Assembly: GCA_001913845.2 (NCBI GenBank)
Contig: MKGP02000003.1
Location: 1 to 64,000, forward strand
Reading direction: 5' to 3'
Source of the DNA: Limnothrix sp. CACIAM 69d
GTDB taxonomy: Bacteria > Cyanobacteriota > Cyanobacteriia > CACIAM-69d
DNA length: 64,000 bases
Shown here in pieces: positions 51,712 through 60,825 of this stretch. The position numbers and the translations under genes are program-made. The notes under the pieces are model-generated. The model was not told the origin of the DNA. It was given only the letters and a program-made list of their open reading frames with translations, and did no database searches. The number at the start of each line of letters is the position of its first letter. The stretch's first letter is position 1.

Positions 51712-52953
51712 ATGCCCTCGATCGCCCGTAAAAACCTCTTTGAAGATATTCCGCGCCTGTTGGTGGCCCAAGCGGGAATTTTGTTTGCCGTGAGCCTGGT
51801 GACCATCCAAACGGGCGTGTTTCGCGGTTTCACGGAATCCACATCGCTGCTGGTCGATCGCTCCAAGGCCGATATTTGGGTCACGTCCAAGGACTTGGTG
51901 CATTTGGAACTGACCCTGCCCCTGTCCTTCGACCACCTGAGCCGTGTCCAGCGGTTGGCGGGGGTGGAACGGGCGGAGCCGTTGATTTTTGGCAAAGTGC
52001 TGTGGCGCGCCCCCAGTAATCGGATTGAGTCGGTGATTACCTTGGGCTATCAACCGGATGGGGTGTTATTTCAGCCCTGGAACCTGACCCAAGGGCGGGC
52101 AACCGAAGTTCAACAACCCTACCGGGCGATCACCGACGTGACGAACCTTCGGAAGTTGGGGCTGTCGCGGGTGGGCGATCGGGGCACGGTGGGTTCCACC
52201 CCATTGCAAGTGGGCGCGGTGGGTCAAGGGTTGCAGTCAATCGTGTTCAGTCCGTTTTTGTTTATGTCTGCCGTGTCGGCCAACAGCCTGCTGAGTGCCG
52301 GACGGGAATCGCGGTTGACCTGTAGTGTGCAGCCCGATGGGGGACTGGATTGTGTGAATCGGATCAGCCCCAAGCCCACCGGAGCCGATCGCCCCGTGCC
52401 ACCTCGATCGCTCAATGCGTCCGACCCGGTGAACTTTATTTTGGTGCGGGCCAAGCCGGGCAGCTCGATTCCAGATCTTCAACACCGCATTGAAGCGGCC
52501 TTGCCAGACTCCCGAGCCTTCACCCGCGCGGAATTGTCCCGCCTCTCGCAAACCTACTGGCGCGATCGCACGGGGGTGGGGTTTATCTTGACCCTCGGGG
52601 CGATCGTTGGGGCGATCGTGGGCATCGCGATCGTGGGTCAAATCCTTTACGCCTCCGCCAGCGAGCGCGTCCGCGAATTTGCCACCCTCAAGGCCATGGG
52701 CGCTTCCAGTTGGGTTTTGCGCGGCATTATTGTTGAACAGTCCCTTTGGATGGCCGTTTTGGGATATTTACCCGGCATGGGTCTTTGTGTGGGCGTGGCC
52801 CAATTTGCCACCACGGCCGGTGTTGTCATTGCCATTACGCCCCTCAGTGCCTTTTTGACCTTTGGTGTGACGGTGGTGATGTGCGTCAGTTCGGCCCTGT
52901 TTGCCATCCAAAAGGTTAATCGCATTGACCCCGCCGTGGTTTTCAAGGCCTAG
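51712..52953 (+). CDS. FtsX/MacB-type ABC transporter permease
   Basis: A 413-aa permease with the one-plus-three topology of the FtsX family: helix 1 at about 17-37 (RLLVAQAGILFAVSLVTIQTG), a large extracytoplasmic domain (about 40-275), and three C-terminal helices (FILTLGAIVGAIVGIAIVGQ, LWMAVLGYLPGMGLCVGVAQ, AFLTFGVTVVMCVSSALF). It resembles the permease of DevBCA-type glycolipid/lipoprotein exporters. The ATG at 51712 has AGGTGG 7 bp upstream. Its ATPase partner is the gene at 53780; no HlyD/DevB-type adaptor gene is next to it. Confidence 0.85.
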   Translation: MPSIARKNLFEDIPRLLVAQAGILFAVSLVTIQTGVFRGFTESTSLLVDRSKADIWVTSKDLVHLELTLPLSFDHLSRVQRLAGVERAEPLIFGKVLWRAPSNRIESVITLGYQPDGVLFQPWNLTQGRATEVQQPYRAITDVTNLRKLGLSRVGDRGTVGSTPLQVGAVGQGLQSIVFSPFLFMSAVSANSLLSAGRESRLTCSVQPDGGLDCVNRISPKPTGADRPVPPRSLNASDPVNFILVRAKPGSSIPDLQHRIEAALPDSRAFTRAELSRLSQTYWRDRTGVGFILTLGAIVGAIVGIAIVGQILYASASERVREFATLKAMGASSWVLRGIIVEQSLWMAVLGYLPGMGLCVGVAQFATTAGVVIAITPLSAFLTFGVTVVMCVSSALFAIQKVNRIDPAVVFKA

Positions 52954-53779
52954 AAAGAGCCATCATGACCCGGCGATTGCGCTAAGATGCGATCAATCAG
53001 TCTGTGCCCCATCCTTAGCCATTCATGAGTGATTTATTAATCATGAATTGGTTTTGCATGAGTTGCTGCTCGGTCATTCGTGGCTACTTGCGGTTTTAAT
53101 GATCCGCAATTCATATCAATTAGCATTCTTGAATTAATCAAGACAAATCAATTAAGAAATTAATTAGAAGCTAGTTAGAAACTAATCGATCGCCCCATTG
53201 CCCAATCTTTGCTTCATTGTCGGTTTCTCATTCTTGAAAAATCAACTTAAGATTGCTTTAATATTGCTTCTATATTCTCTTGCTTCTGCCCTGTGATGCA
53301 ATGCTTTCTCTGGTTGTTTTGTTGGTCATCATCTTAGTTATTTATCTCGTATCTTCCGGCGATTGAGGATTACTCTATGTTTTGATTAACTTTGCTTTTG
53401 AGTCGCCTGTGAGTGATTTTTGACCTGCTTTTGGCTTGCTTTTCTCGTTGGGCTATTTTTGTAGCCGCTTCTGAAATTGTCTGTCATGGACGGAAATAAA
53501 CGAATCCCCGTGGCTGAAACTGGAGATATCGATCGCCTGGAGTCGCGAATTCCCAAAATTTCCCCTAGTCCTGGGCAACCTTGGAAATAGACAATTCTAA
53601 AATGGAGAGCTATAGACAATTAATGAAGTGGTTAATGGGCCTCCTGTTCCCGATCGCCAAGAACTGATCGATTAGTCACCTCGGCCAGGTCGGTTAACCG
53701 CTTACACTAAGCTCTACCCCCACCACCCACCTCGATCGAATCGGTATCATCTCCCATCCCTAAACCAGCCGTTTCCCCC
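52954..53779. other. AT-rich 830-bp gap between permease and ATPase genes
   Basis: Markedly more AT-rich than its surroundings, with palindromic patches such as TGATTTATTAATCA and TTAATTAAGAAATTAATTAG. No gene of normal size is supported. A 21-codon frame at 53301-53366 would encode one hydrophobic helix but lacks a ribosome site. A possible promoter for the ATPase is around GGTTAACC...TTACACT at about 53692-53708. Confidence 0.5.
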
Positions 53780-54553
53780 ATGACCGCGTCTACCAATTTC
53801 ACGACTGCGCCCGCTTTAACTGCTCCGGTGTCGCCACCCCTGATCCGTCGCGATCGCTGCCATGAGGGCAAAGGCGATTGTACTTGGGCGATCGATGCGC
53901 GGCATGTTGACATGCGCTACAGCGGTGGCGATGAAGCCATCCCTGTGCTGAAGGATGTGAGCCTGCGGGTGAAGCGGGGGGATATTCAATTGCTGATGGG
54001 GCCGTCGGGGTCGGGCAAAACCACGCTGCTGTCAATTTTGGCGGGCATTTTGACCCCCACCAGCGGCCATGTGGATTTGCTGGGTCAGACGATTACCCAG
54101 TTGTCTCCCAAGCAGTTGGCTAATTTCCGGCTCCAAAATATTGGATTTGTGTTTCAGGGGTTCAATCTGTTTCCGGCCCTGTCGGCGGCAGAAAACGTGG
54201 AAGTGGCCCTGAATTTAAAGGGCATTCGTGGCCCCCAGGCTAAGAAGATGGCGCGTAAGTTACTCGATCGCGTGGCCTTGAGCCATCGAGCGGATCATCT
54301 GCCCAAGGTGATGTCGGGTGGGGAAAAACAACGGGTGGCGATCGCCCGGGCCTTGGCGGGTCATCCACCGCTAATTTTGGCCGATGAACCAACAGCCGCC
54401 TTGGACTCCCGCAATGGTCATGGGGTGATGGAACTGTTGCGGAGTTTGGCCAAGGAAGATGGCAGCACGATCGTGATTGTGACCCACGATCCCCGAATTA
54501 TGGATATTGCCGATCGGGTGGCCCACTTGGAAGATGGCGAATTGAGCAATTGA
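53780..54553 (+). CDS. ABC transporter ATPase, DevA/LolD/MacB type
   Basis: A 257-aa ABC ATPase. Walker A is MGPSGSGKTTLL near 74, Q-loop VFQGFNLFPALSA, signature VMSGGEKQRVAIARALA, Walker B PLILADEPTAALD and H-loop VIVTHDPRI. The sequence groups with the MacB/LolD/DevA class that pairs with FtsX-type permeases to drive periplasmic or outer-membrane export of lipids or lipoproteins. A ~38-residue N-terminal extension precedes the domain. It follows the permease gene on the same strand with an 830-bp gap. Confidence 0.93.
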   Translation: MTASTNFTTAPALTAPVSPPLIRRDRCHEGKGDCTWAIDARHVDMRYSGGDEAIPVLKDVSLRVKRGDIQLLMGPSGSGKTTLLSILAGILTPTSGHVDLLGQTITQLSPKQLANFRLQNIGFVFQGFNLFPALSAAENVEVALNLKGIRGPQAKKMARKLLDRVALSHRADHLPKVMSGGEKQRVAIARALAGHPPLILADEPTAALDSRNGHGVMELLRSLAKEDGSTIVIVTHDPRIMDIADRVAHLEDGELSN

Positions 54554-54602
54554 ACTGAGCGATTGAACTGAGCAATTAGGGGCAACTCCGCACGGGTTTT
54601 GG

Positions 54603-55298
54603 CTATTTGCCCAACTTGCCCATGGCGCGATCGGCTTCTTGCTGTAACTGTTGGCGACCGTTGCGAATCACCCGCAGCATGTCGCCCAGTTGCCGCTCAA
54701 TGCTGCCCAAGACCCGATCGGCATAATCATCGGCCCCATCCTGAATCGCTTCGCATTCCGAAATGGCGGCCCGCCGCATTTCCTCCAGCTCAGCGGCGGC
54801 GGCCTGGCGCGTTTGGTCTAATTCATTCAGCAGCCGATCGCGTGCGGCCTGGCATTCTTCTTCCACTTGCTGCCGAATCGAGTCTGCCTCCAGTTGGGCG
54901 TGGCGCACCAGCTCCGTTTCGGAAATGGCGCGGGCGGCCTGCTGTTTGGCCCCTTCGATGATGTCTTTGGCCTGCTGCTGGGCTTCAAAGAGAATTTGCT
55001 CCCGTTGCCGCACGATCGCCTCGGCCTCCCGGAAGGCGGCGGGCAAATTCAGCCGCACCGAATCCAGTTGATCCAGCAACACTTCCTCATCCACCAACGT
55101 GCGTCGCCCAAAGGGAATGCGGGGACTGTCCAGCACGATTTCTTCAAGCCGATCGAGGGCCCGTTGCACATCAAAGCCGCTCGATCGTCCCTGGGAACTC
55201 GCCGCCGATTGCGTCTCATTCGCTGCTGGTTCCGCCGCCGAAGCTGCCGAATCCGCTACGGGCTGGGGGGCGAAACCAGAGGCATCTGAGGAAAACAT
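54603..55298 (-). CDS. Coiled-coil protein downstream of coaD
   Basis: A 231-aa protein. About 45 Ala/Ser/Glu-rich residues are followed by [53 protein letters not shown] and then a long heptad-pattern coiled coil to the end (about 80-225). It resembles cyanobacterial proteins next to coaD and, loosely, DivIVA-like or ATP-synthase-b-like coils. Its start overlaps coaD by 43 bp, indicating coupling. I do not know its role. Confidence 0.7.
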   Translation of the reverse strand: MFSSDASGFAPQPVADSAASAAEPAANETQSAASSQGRSSGFDVQRALDRLEEIVLDSPRIPFGRRTLVDEEVLLDQLDSVRLNLPAAFREAEAIVRQREQILFEAQQQAKDIIEGAKQQAARAISETELVRHAQLEADSIRQQVEEECQAARDRLLNELDQTRQAAAAELEEMRRAAISECEAIQDGADDYADRVLGSIERQLGDMLRVIRNGRQQLQQEADRAMGKLGK

Positions 55299-55765
55299 CG
55301 CTGAATCTCCGCAACAACAGGATCGGGAACGAGGCGATCGACCGGGCCACCAAAGCGGGCGATCTCTTTCACCAAGCTACTACTCAAAAAACTATACTCA
55401 TTGCGCGTTGCCAAAAAGACGGTCTCGATCGCCTCGGAGAGCGTCTTGTTGGTATGGGCCATTTGCAGCTCGTACTCAAAATCCGACAACACGCGCAATC
55501 CCCGTAATAATACGGTTGCCTTTTGTTGTCGAGCGTACTCCACCGTCAAACCATTGAAGGTATCGACCTTAACATTGCTTAAATGGTTGGTCGATCGCTC
55601 AATCAGTTCAATCCGTTGGGCCACCTCGAACAGGGGTTGTTTGTTGGGATTGCGCAACACCGCCACAATCACCTGATCGAACAGTTGGCAGCCTCGCTCA
55701 ATGATATCCAAATGCCCCAAGGTGATGGGGTCAAAACTCCCCGGATAGATCGCCCTGACACCCAT
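55256..55765 (-). CDS. coaD: Phosphopantetheine adenylyltransferase
   Basis: A 169-aa CoaD that makes dephospho-CoA from 4'-phosphopantetheine and ATP. The nucleotidyl-transferase motif TxGH is in [14 protein letters not shown] at 9-22, the phosphopantetheine site is in [21 protein letters not shown] and the ISSTxxR-like region is [14 protein letters not shown]. Complete and typical in length. The MITE copy E lies just upstream. Confidence 0.97.
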   Translation of the reverse strand: MGVRAIYPGSFDPITLGHLDIIERGCQLFDQVIVAVLRNPNKQPLFEVAQRIELIERSTNHLSNVKVDTFNGLTVEYARQQKATVLLRGLRVLSDFEYELQMAHTNKTLSEAIETVFLATRNEYSFLSSSLVKEIARFGGPVDRLVPDPVVAEIQRCFPQMPLVSPPSP

Positions 55766-55803
55766 ATGGTCTCTGCTCTAGCTCAATTGGATCAGAAAAT
55801 TCA

Positions 55804-55995
55804 GAGGATGTCTGAAAAGCCCACGCTACTACTTTGTGGATTGCATCGAGTGACGTTGCATCGAGCGACGTTGCATCGAGCGACGTTGCATTGAGCGACG
55901 TTGCATTGAGCGACGAAGACAAGGGGCTTAAGCCCCTTGCCCCCAAGGTTACGAGCACCTTCGCAAGTTCCCCAAGTGACTTCTCAGACATCCTC
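55804..55995. mobile_element. MITE-like element, copy E, with internal tandem repeat
   Basis: Begins GAGGATGTCTGAAAAG and ends CTTCTCAGACATCCTC, flanked by TCA on both sides (55801-55803, 55996-55998), a clean TNA duplication. The centre CAAGGGGCTTAAGCCCCTTG is at 55920-55939. 192 bp, longer than its relatives because of the tandem array at 55844-55917. Confidence 0.9.
55844..55917. repeat. 15-bp tandem array in MITE copy E
   Basis: About five copies of a 15-bp unit (GCATCGAGCGACGTT and one-base variants) side by side with no spacers. This expansion explains the extra length of this MITE copy. Confidence 0.85.
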
Positions 55996-56039
55996 TCAGA
56001 AGATTCAGCAAATTTACTTCAGGAATTGGGATTCAGCAT

Positions 56040-56285
56040 TCAGGGGGTCTGCACCCGTTCCAGATATTGCGCCGTCAGCAGATAAGCCCCATTGGCAAAC
56101 CGAATGGCCCAACAGTTCCCGGGCCGACAACCCAGCACCGTCCCCAAGTCCCCGATCGCCAAAACCGATGGCGGCCGCAACATTGGCAGCGGTTCCGCCG
56201 TTTTGACGTAGGGCGGTAGGGCCACAAGCCGCACCCGATCGCCCGCGGCCAGGGTGAAACGGTCAGAGTCTTGCAATTCGCTCAT
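56040..56285 (-). CDS. sipA: SipA regulatory protein (DUF3148)
   Basis: An 81-aa small beta-rich protein matching SipA, which binds the histidine kinase NblS (Hik33) and changes its activity in stress signalling. Diagnostic parts are GDRVRLVALPPYVKTAEPLPMLRPP and the end WAIRFANGAYLLTAQYLERV. Length is normal. MITE copy E ends 45 bp past its stop. Confidence 0.93.
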   Translation of the reverse strand: MSELQDSDRFTLAAGDRVRLVALPPYVKTAEPLPMLRPPSVLAIGDLGTVLGCRPGNCWAIRFANGAYLLTAQYLERVQTP

Positions 56286-56485
56286 AGTTGGGAATCAGGT
56301 GAGAACGCAGGTTTGCACGCGGGTCGGGACTGGGGTTGGAATTTGAATCGGGATTTGAATCGGGAGCGGGCAAATTAGGATGGCTGAATGAAAGCTCAAC
56401 CGGGGCCCGATCGCCCATTCCCCCCGTCCAGCCTAGCACCCGGCTTTCAGTGGCTGATCCGTTGCGGACGAATCGCCCCTAACCG

Positions 56486-56535
56486 GTATCGCAAGCCAGT
56501 ATCGCAAGCTGGTATCGCAAGCTGGTATCGCAAGT
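56486..56535 (+). repeat. 13-14-bp tandem repeat before acyltransferase gene
   Basis: About four copies of GTATCGCAAGCTG (13 bp, first spacing 14), upstream of the acyltransferase start. The region shows no gene. Confidence 0.75.
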
Positions 56536-56589
56536 TTGTATTCTTGCTTTCAGTTGTTTGCACCGGTTGATTAACCCACCGGTTTTGCC

Positions 56590-57768
56590 ATGACGGTCGA
56601 TCGCCCTTTGCCCGCCGAACCTACCAAACCCCCAAGGTTTCGGTGCTTAGACCTGCTGCGGGGCCTGGCGATCGCCGCCATGATTTTGGTGAACAATCCG
56701 GGTAGTTGGGCCCAGGTTTATCCCCCCTTGCTCCACGCCGAGTGGCACGGATTCACGCCCACGGATTTGGTCTTTCCGCTGTTTTTGTTCGTGGTTGGGG
56801 GAGCCATGGCCTTCTCCTTGGGGCGCGTGGCGGAAAAGGCCCCAATCGATCGCCCCCAACAGCGACAAATCCATCGCAAATTGCTGCAACGGGTGCTGAT
56901 TTTGTTTGGCTTAGGTTTAGCCCTGAATGCTTCCACCCTGTTGATGCGGACTTGGTTTGAAGGGGCCCCGCTCCTGTGGGAAAAGTGGCGAATTTTGGGC
57001 GTTTTGCAGCGAATTGCCTTGGCCTATGGTGCTTCGGCGCTCTTGGTTTTGCACTGCTCTCGACGGGCCCAAGCGATCGCCGTGGCGGGCCTGTGGTTGG
57101 GCTATTGGGCCCTGTTGAGCACCACGCCGCTCACGCCCGATGGTTCGATCGTCGGTTGGGTCGATCGAACCCTGCTCGGCGCAAGTCATCTTTACCAACT
57201 CACCCTGAATCAACAAACCGTGGCCTTTGACCCGGAAGGGCTGTTGAGCACCATCCCCGCGATCGGATCCACCCTCGCGGGCTATTGGGCGGTGCAGTGG
57301 CTGAAAACCCAGCCCATCAAAGCCCTAACCACCTGGCGCTTGACGGGGGCCGGCGTAGGGGCGATCGCCCTAGGTCGCCTCTGGGATTTGGCGTTACCGC
57401 TCAATAAGCAACTTTGGACCAGTTCCTATGCGCTCTATGCCGCCGGTTGGTCGATCGTCTTGCTTGCGGGGTGCTATGCCCTCACGGAAATTCGGCGCGC
57501 CCACGGCATTAGCCGCCCCTTTGAAATTTTTGGGATGAACGCGATCGCGGCTTTTGTGGGTTCCGGGTTGGTGGGGCGGCTGCTGAACCGCACCCACATT
57601 GGCAGCGGCCCCGATGCCCCCAGCACCTATCAATGGCTCTATCAAACCCTGTTCGCTTCCTGGGCAGGCCCCATGAGCGGCTCGCTGTTGTTTGCGATCG
57701 CCATGGTGCTGCTGTGGTGGTTGGCCATGTATGGGTTCTATCGCCGGGGCTGGTTCCTGAAGGTTTGA
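56590..57768 (+). CDS. HGSNAT-like membrane acyltransferase (DUF5009)
   Basis: A 392-aa membrane protein with about ten helices. The family start RFRCLDLLRGLAIAAMILVNNPGSW and the motif HAEWHGFTPTDLVFPLFLFVVGGAMAFS fit the heparan-alpha-glucosaminide N-acetyltransferase-like (DUF5009/DUF1624) family; the His in the AEWHG loop corresponds to the proposed acetyl-transferring region. Bacterial members probably acetylate surface sugars. The acceptor is unknown. Confidence 0.85.
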   Translation: MTVDRPLPAEPTKPPRFRCLDLLRGLAIAAMILVNNPGSWAQVYPPLLHAEWHGFTPTDLVFPLFLFVVGGAMAFSLGRVAEKAPIDRPQQRQIHRKLLQRVLILFGLGLALNASTLLMRTWFEGAPLLWEKWRILGVLQRIALAYGASALLVLHCSRRAQAIAVAGLWLGYWALLSTTPLTPDGSIVGWVDRTLLGASHLYQLTLNQQTVAFDPEGLLSTIPAIGSTLAGYWAVQWLKTQPIKALTTWRLTGAGVGAIALGRLWDLALPLNKQLWTSSYALYAAGWSIVLLAGCYALTEIRRAHGISRPFEIFGMNAIAAFVGSGLVGRLLNRTHIGSGPDAPSTYQWLYQTLFASWAGPMSGSLLFAIAMVLLWWLAMYGFYRRGWFLKV

Positions 57769-58059
57769 GGCTTAAGACCTCGAGGGTGATGGGCTGGCAG
57801 CGTTGAGCACTAGCGAATTTGCAGAGCAATTAACCACTCGATCGCCCCGATCGTCGCGCCTCATTTTCCACTCATCTGGGACTCATCTTGCCCGCCTACC
57901 TTGGTAAATGTGGACAGGCAACCCAGCAACTCCAACCAGCGCGATCGCCTCAAACCTTGTTGTGTAGAGACCCTGTGAATTCCTCAGGGGTGCTGCCTTG
58001 CCGCCGCCACGCCAGATTTTTCAGCGACCCAATCTTTAGGTTCCGAGGACTGAATCGTT

Positions 58060-58521
58060 ATGAAACGGACTGTTGTAGCGTTGGTTTTGGCTATGAGCGC
58101 GATCGCCCCGGTTGCTTCCATGGCCGTTGCACACAGCCCCTCTGCCACCCTAGCCCAGCAAAGTCGCGTCACCCTGCCCAAGCAATCAGCAAGGGTGCTC
58201 AAGTCCGGAAACTTCATGGCCCTGGAGCATCCCACCCAAGGCACAGCCCGAATCGTGATGGAAGGCTCTCAGAAGATTCTGGAATTTGGCAACAACTTCC
58301 GCAGTGACAGTGGCCCAGCTCTGAGGGTGGTGTTGCATCGATCCGCTCGACCGGGAATGCAACTAACGGAAGGCCAATACGTGGTGTTGAGTGCGTTGCA
58401 AAAAACCTCCGGTTCCCAACGTTACGTGATCCCCAACAATCTCAATTTGGCGCAGTACCAATCTGTGGCCATTTGGTGCCAACAGTTCAATGCCACCTTT
58501 GGGGCCGCAACGCTGAACTAG
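58060..58521 (+). CDS. Secreted DM13 domain protein
   Basis: A 153-aa protein with a signal peptide (VVALVLAMSAIAPVASMAVA, cut near 24) and one DM13 domain: SGNFMALEHPTQGTARIVMEGSQKILEFGNNFRSDSGPALRVVL, then QRYVIPNNLNLAQYQSVAIWCQQFNATFGAA. DM13 domains are proposed to take part in redox or electron transfer at the cell surface. The gene converges on the cyclase gene. Confidence 0.9.
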   Translation: MKRTVVALVLAMSAIAPVASMAVAHSPSATLAQQSRVTLPKQSARVLKSGNFMALEHPTQGTARIVMEGSQKILEFGNNFRSDSGPALRVVLHRSARPGMQLTEGQYVVLSALQKTSGSQRYVIPNNLNLAQYQSVAIWCQQFNATFGAATLN

Positions 58522-58566
58522 CGTCGTTATTTTCGGGGGCTGTGCAACGGGGGTTTAAGCAGTAGC

Positions 58567-60279
58567 TCATGACGGGGGATGTGGATGCAAATCAGGATCT
58601 GGCTCTTGGTGGCTGCTGAGTTCACCGATTAACCAATAGGTGATCATTTCGCCTTTGCCCTTCACAGCAATTGTGCCCCGTTGCTCCAAGTGGAAATAGC
58701 TGTGCAGGCGATCGAAGGCGGCTTGGCTGACCTGGATTCGGCCCGGCTGCCCCAGGGTTTCCATTCGACTGGCCACATTCACCGTGTCGCCCCACAGGTC
58801 ATAGACCAGCTTTTTCATGCCAATCACCCCAGCCACGGCGCTGCCGCTGTGGATGCCGATTCGCAATCGAAAGGGACTGCCATCGGGCTTGCGATATTGC
58901 CCGATCGCCTGTTGCATGGCCAGGGCTAAATGGGCGATCGCAAAGGCACTGTTCGATCGGGGCTTGGGCACACCGCCCACCACCATGTAGGCATCCCCGA
59001 TCGTCTTGATTTTTTCCAGGCCATATTGCTCCACCAAGTCATCGAAGGTGCAAAACACATCATTCAGAAATTGCACCACCACCGTGGGCGGATGCTGGGC
59101 GGCAAAGCTGGTGAAATCCACGATGTCCGCAAACAAAACAGTCACATCGTTAAAGGTTTCCGCCACGGTTTGGGAGCCGCTGGCCAGTTGTTCCGCCACA
59201 CCAGCGGGCAAGATGTTGTGCAACAGGTCGTTGATGCGATCGGTCTGGGCCGCCAGTTGAGCGGTGCGGCGGGCCACGCGCTGTTCCAGTTCACGGTTGA
59301 GGGCCGCGAGCGATCGCGCCGATCGGGAGCGCTCGGATTCCGCCGCCGACAGCACCATCGAAGTGATCGTGATTACGCCCAAAAAGGCCTGCAAAAACAG
59401 CACCGCCTGTTGGGTGCTGCTGGCTTTGGCCACAAAGGGGCCCATCCCAAAGGCCGTGCCCCCGATCGCGATCGCTGAAATCAAAAATGCCCCCACCGCT
59501 GCGGCTCTTGGCCCAAACTGCATCCCCGCCCACACCACCAGGGGAAAGGGCAAATATTCCAAAGGATAGCGAGCAATGTCCGCCTCCGTTTGGGCCCAAA
59601 AGACAATGCCGCTGCTGCCGAGTAGTAGCCCGAGCCAGAGGGTGCGCAGGAGCGATCGGCGCGTGCTTTTATGTCGGCGCAGGCGGGTGAGCCGTCGCCA
59701 ATCTTGCCGCTGGAGTTGGGCCACCATCAAAATCAGCGGCACAAAGACCAACACGCCCATGGCATCGCCCAAAAACCAGCCCCAACGCACCGTTGCAAAC
59801 TCCGACCAAGGCAAGTTGCCGGTCAAGCACAGGGCCAGCACACCGCAGGTGCAATTAATTTGGGGGGCAATCAGCACGCCGCTGACCAAAAACTTCAGCA
59901 CATTCGACACGCGATCGAACACATTGCTGCCCCCCAGCCGCCGAAACAGCCACACCCCCAGGACAGCCTGAACCGTTGCGCCCGTGCAACCAAACAGTCC
60001 CAACAGGGGAATGGTGATTCCCGGGTGGATCAGGTCATAGAAATTGATGCCAATGGCGATCGCCGGCCACAGCCGAAAACCGCCCAACATCAGGGCCGCT
60101 TGGGCAATGCCGGCCGAGGGCCAAACCGCCGTGCCGATTTGGTGCAAACCCGGCAGGGAAACGGCCACATAGGCCGCGAGGCCGTAGGCGATCGCCACCA
60201 CAATAATGGACCCGACCCATTCTCCTCGGGAGCCGGGTTGCGCAATGTTCCCAAATTTGACCAGCCAGCGATGATTCAA
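58567..60279 (-). CDS. Membrane adenylate cyclase with MASE1 sensor
   Basis: A 570-aa class III cyclase. Residues about 20-310 are a MASE1-like sensor with eight hydrophobic segments (AVWPSAGIAQAALMLGGFRLWPAIAIG, NCTCGVLALCLTG). A coiled coil (SLAALNRELEQRVARRTAQL) links to the catalytic domain: FADIVDFTSFAAQHPP (metal Asp), GLEKIKTIGDAYMVVGGVP with the adenine-selecting Lys, and LWGDTVNVASRME with the Asp and Arg. These residues favour ATP, hence cAMP production. What MASE1 senses here is unknown. The end is Pro/His-rich. Confidence 0.92.
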   Translation of the reverse strand: MNHRWLVKFGNIAQPGSRGEWVGSIIVVAIAYGLAAYVAVSLPGLHQIGTAVWPSAGIAQAALMLGGFRLWPAIAIGINFYDLIHPGITIPLLGLFGCTGATVQAVLGVWLFRRLGGSNVFDRVSNVLKFLVSGVLIAPQINCTCGVLALCLTGNLPWSEFATVRWGWFLGDAMGVLVFVPLILMVAQLQRQDWRRLTRLRRHKSTRRSLLRTLWLGLLLGSSGIVFWAQTEADIARYPLEYLPFPLVVWAGMQFGPRAAAVGAFLISAIAIGGTAFGMGPFVAKASSTQQAVLFLQAFLGVITITSMVLSAAESERSRSARSLAALNRELEQRVARRTAQLAAQTDRINDLLHNILPAGVAEQLASGSQTVAETFNDVTVLFADIVDFTSFAAQHPPTVVVQFLNDVFCTFDDLVEQYGLEKIKTIGDAYMVVGGVPKPRSNSAFAIAHLALAMQQAIGQYRKPDGSPFRLRIGIHSGSAVAGVIGMKKLVYDLWGDTVNVASRMETLGQPGRIQVSQAAFDRLHSYFHLEQRGTIAVKGKGEMITYWLIGELSSHQEPDPDLHPHPPS

Positions 60280-60825
60280 AATCCGTTGGGCGCTTGCTTG
60301 GGGAGCCTAGTGGGGAGTGATCGAGGTTGGATCGGACGCGATGCTAATGGAGATCCTAATGCGAGAAACGCTGAAGCATCGATCAAGGCCGGCGCTGGGA
60401 AATCGGGATTAAGGGCGATGAGTTCCTGGATTAGTCCATGAACGGGGCATTTTCAGCCATGGATTTGGTCAGGTCATGAATTAGTCCAACCTTAGCCAAG
60501 TCATGGATTGGGTCACGAGTTGAGTGATTGGGTTGGGCGACTGGGTTGGGTCATTGAGATTGGCTGATCGCCCCAAACGGCCATCACCAAACGACCACAA
60601 TCAAAATGGCGATCAGATTCAATGGCAGTTGACAGAACACCAAGCCTTGGGGATGATGATAAATCGGCGCTTAGTCAGCCAACGACGACCTAGCGACCCC
60701 CGATCGCCCCGCTTGTTTGAAACGGCTGCGATCGAGTCGCGTTGCAATCTTGCTCGGATCGGGTCGAGCAAAAGCCAGCCTCCGCGCCAGCTACCCGTAC
60801 GGCAACCCTCATTTTCGGAACTTTC
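60280..60825. other. Spacer between cyclase and rplU
   Basis: About 550 bp between divergent genes. It contains degenerate TCATGGATTGGGTC/ACTGGGTTGGGTC-like repeats at about 60420-60560 and no supported gene. The rplU promoter and leader must lie here. Confidence 0.45.

Noticed and set aside
55844-55917. CRISPR-like array
   Set aside because: The units are adjacent with no spacers and no cas genes are nearby; it is a simple tandem repeat in a MITE.
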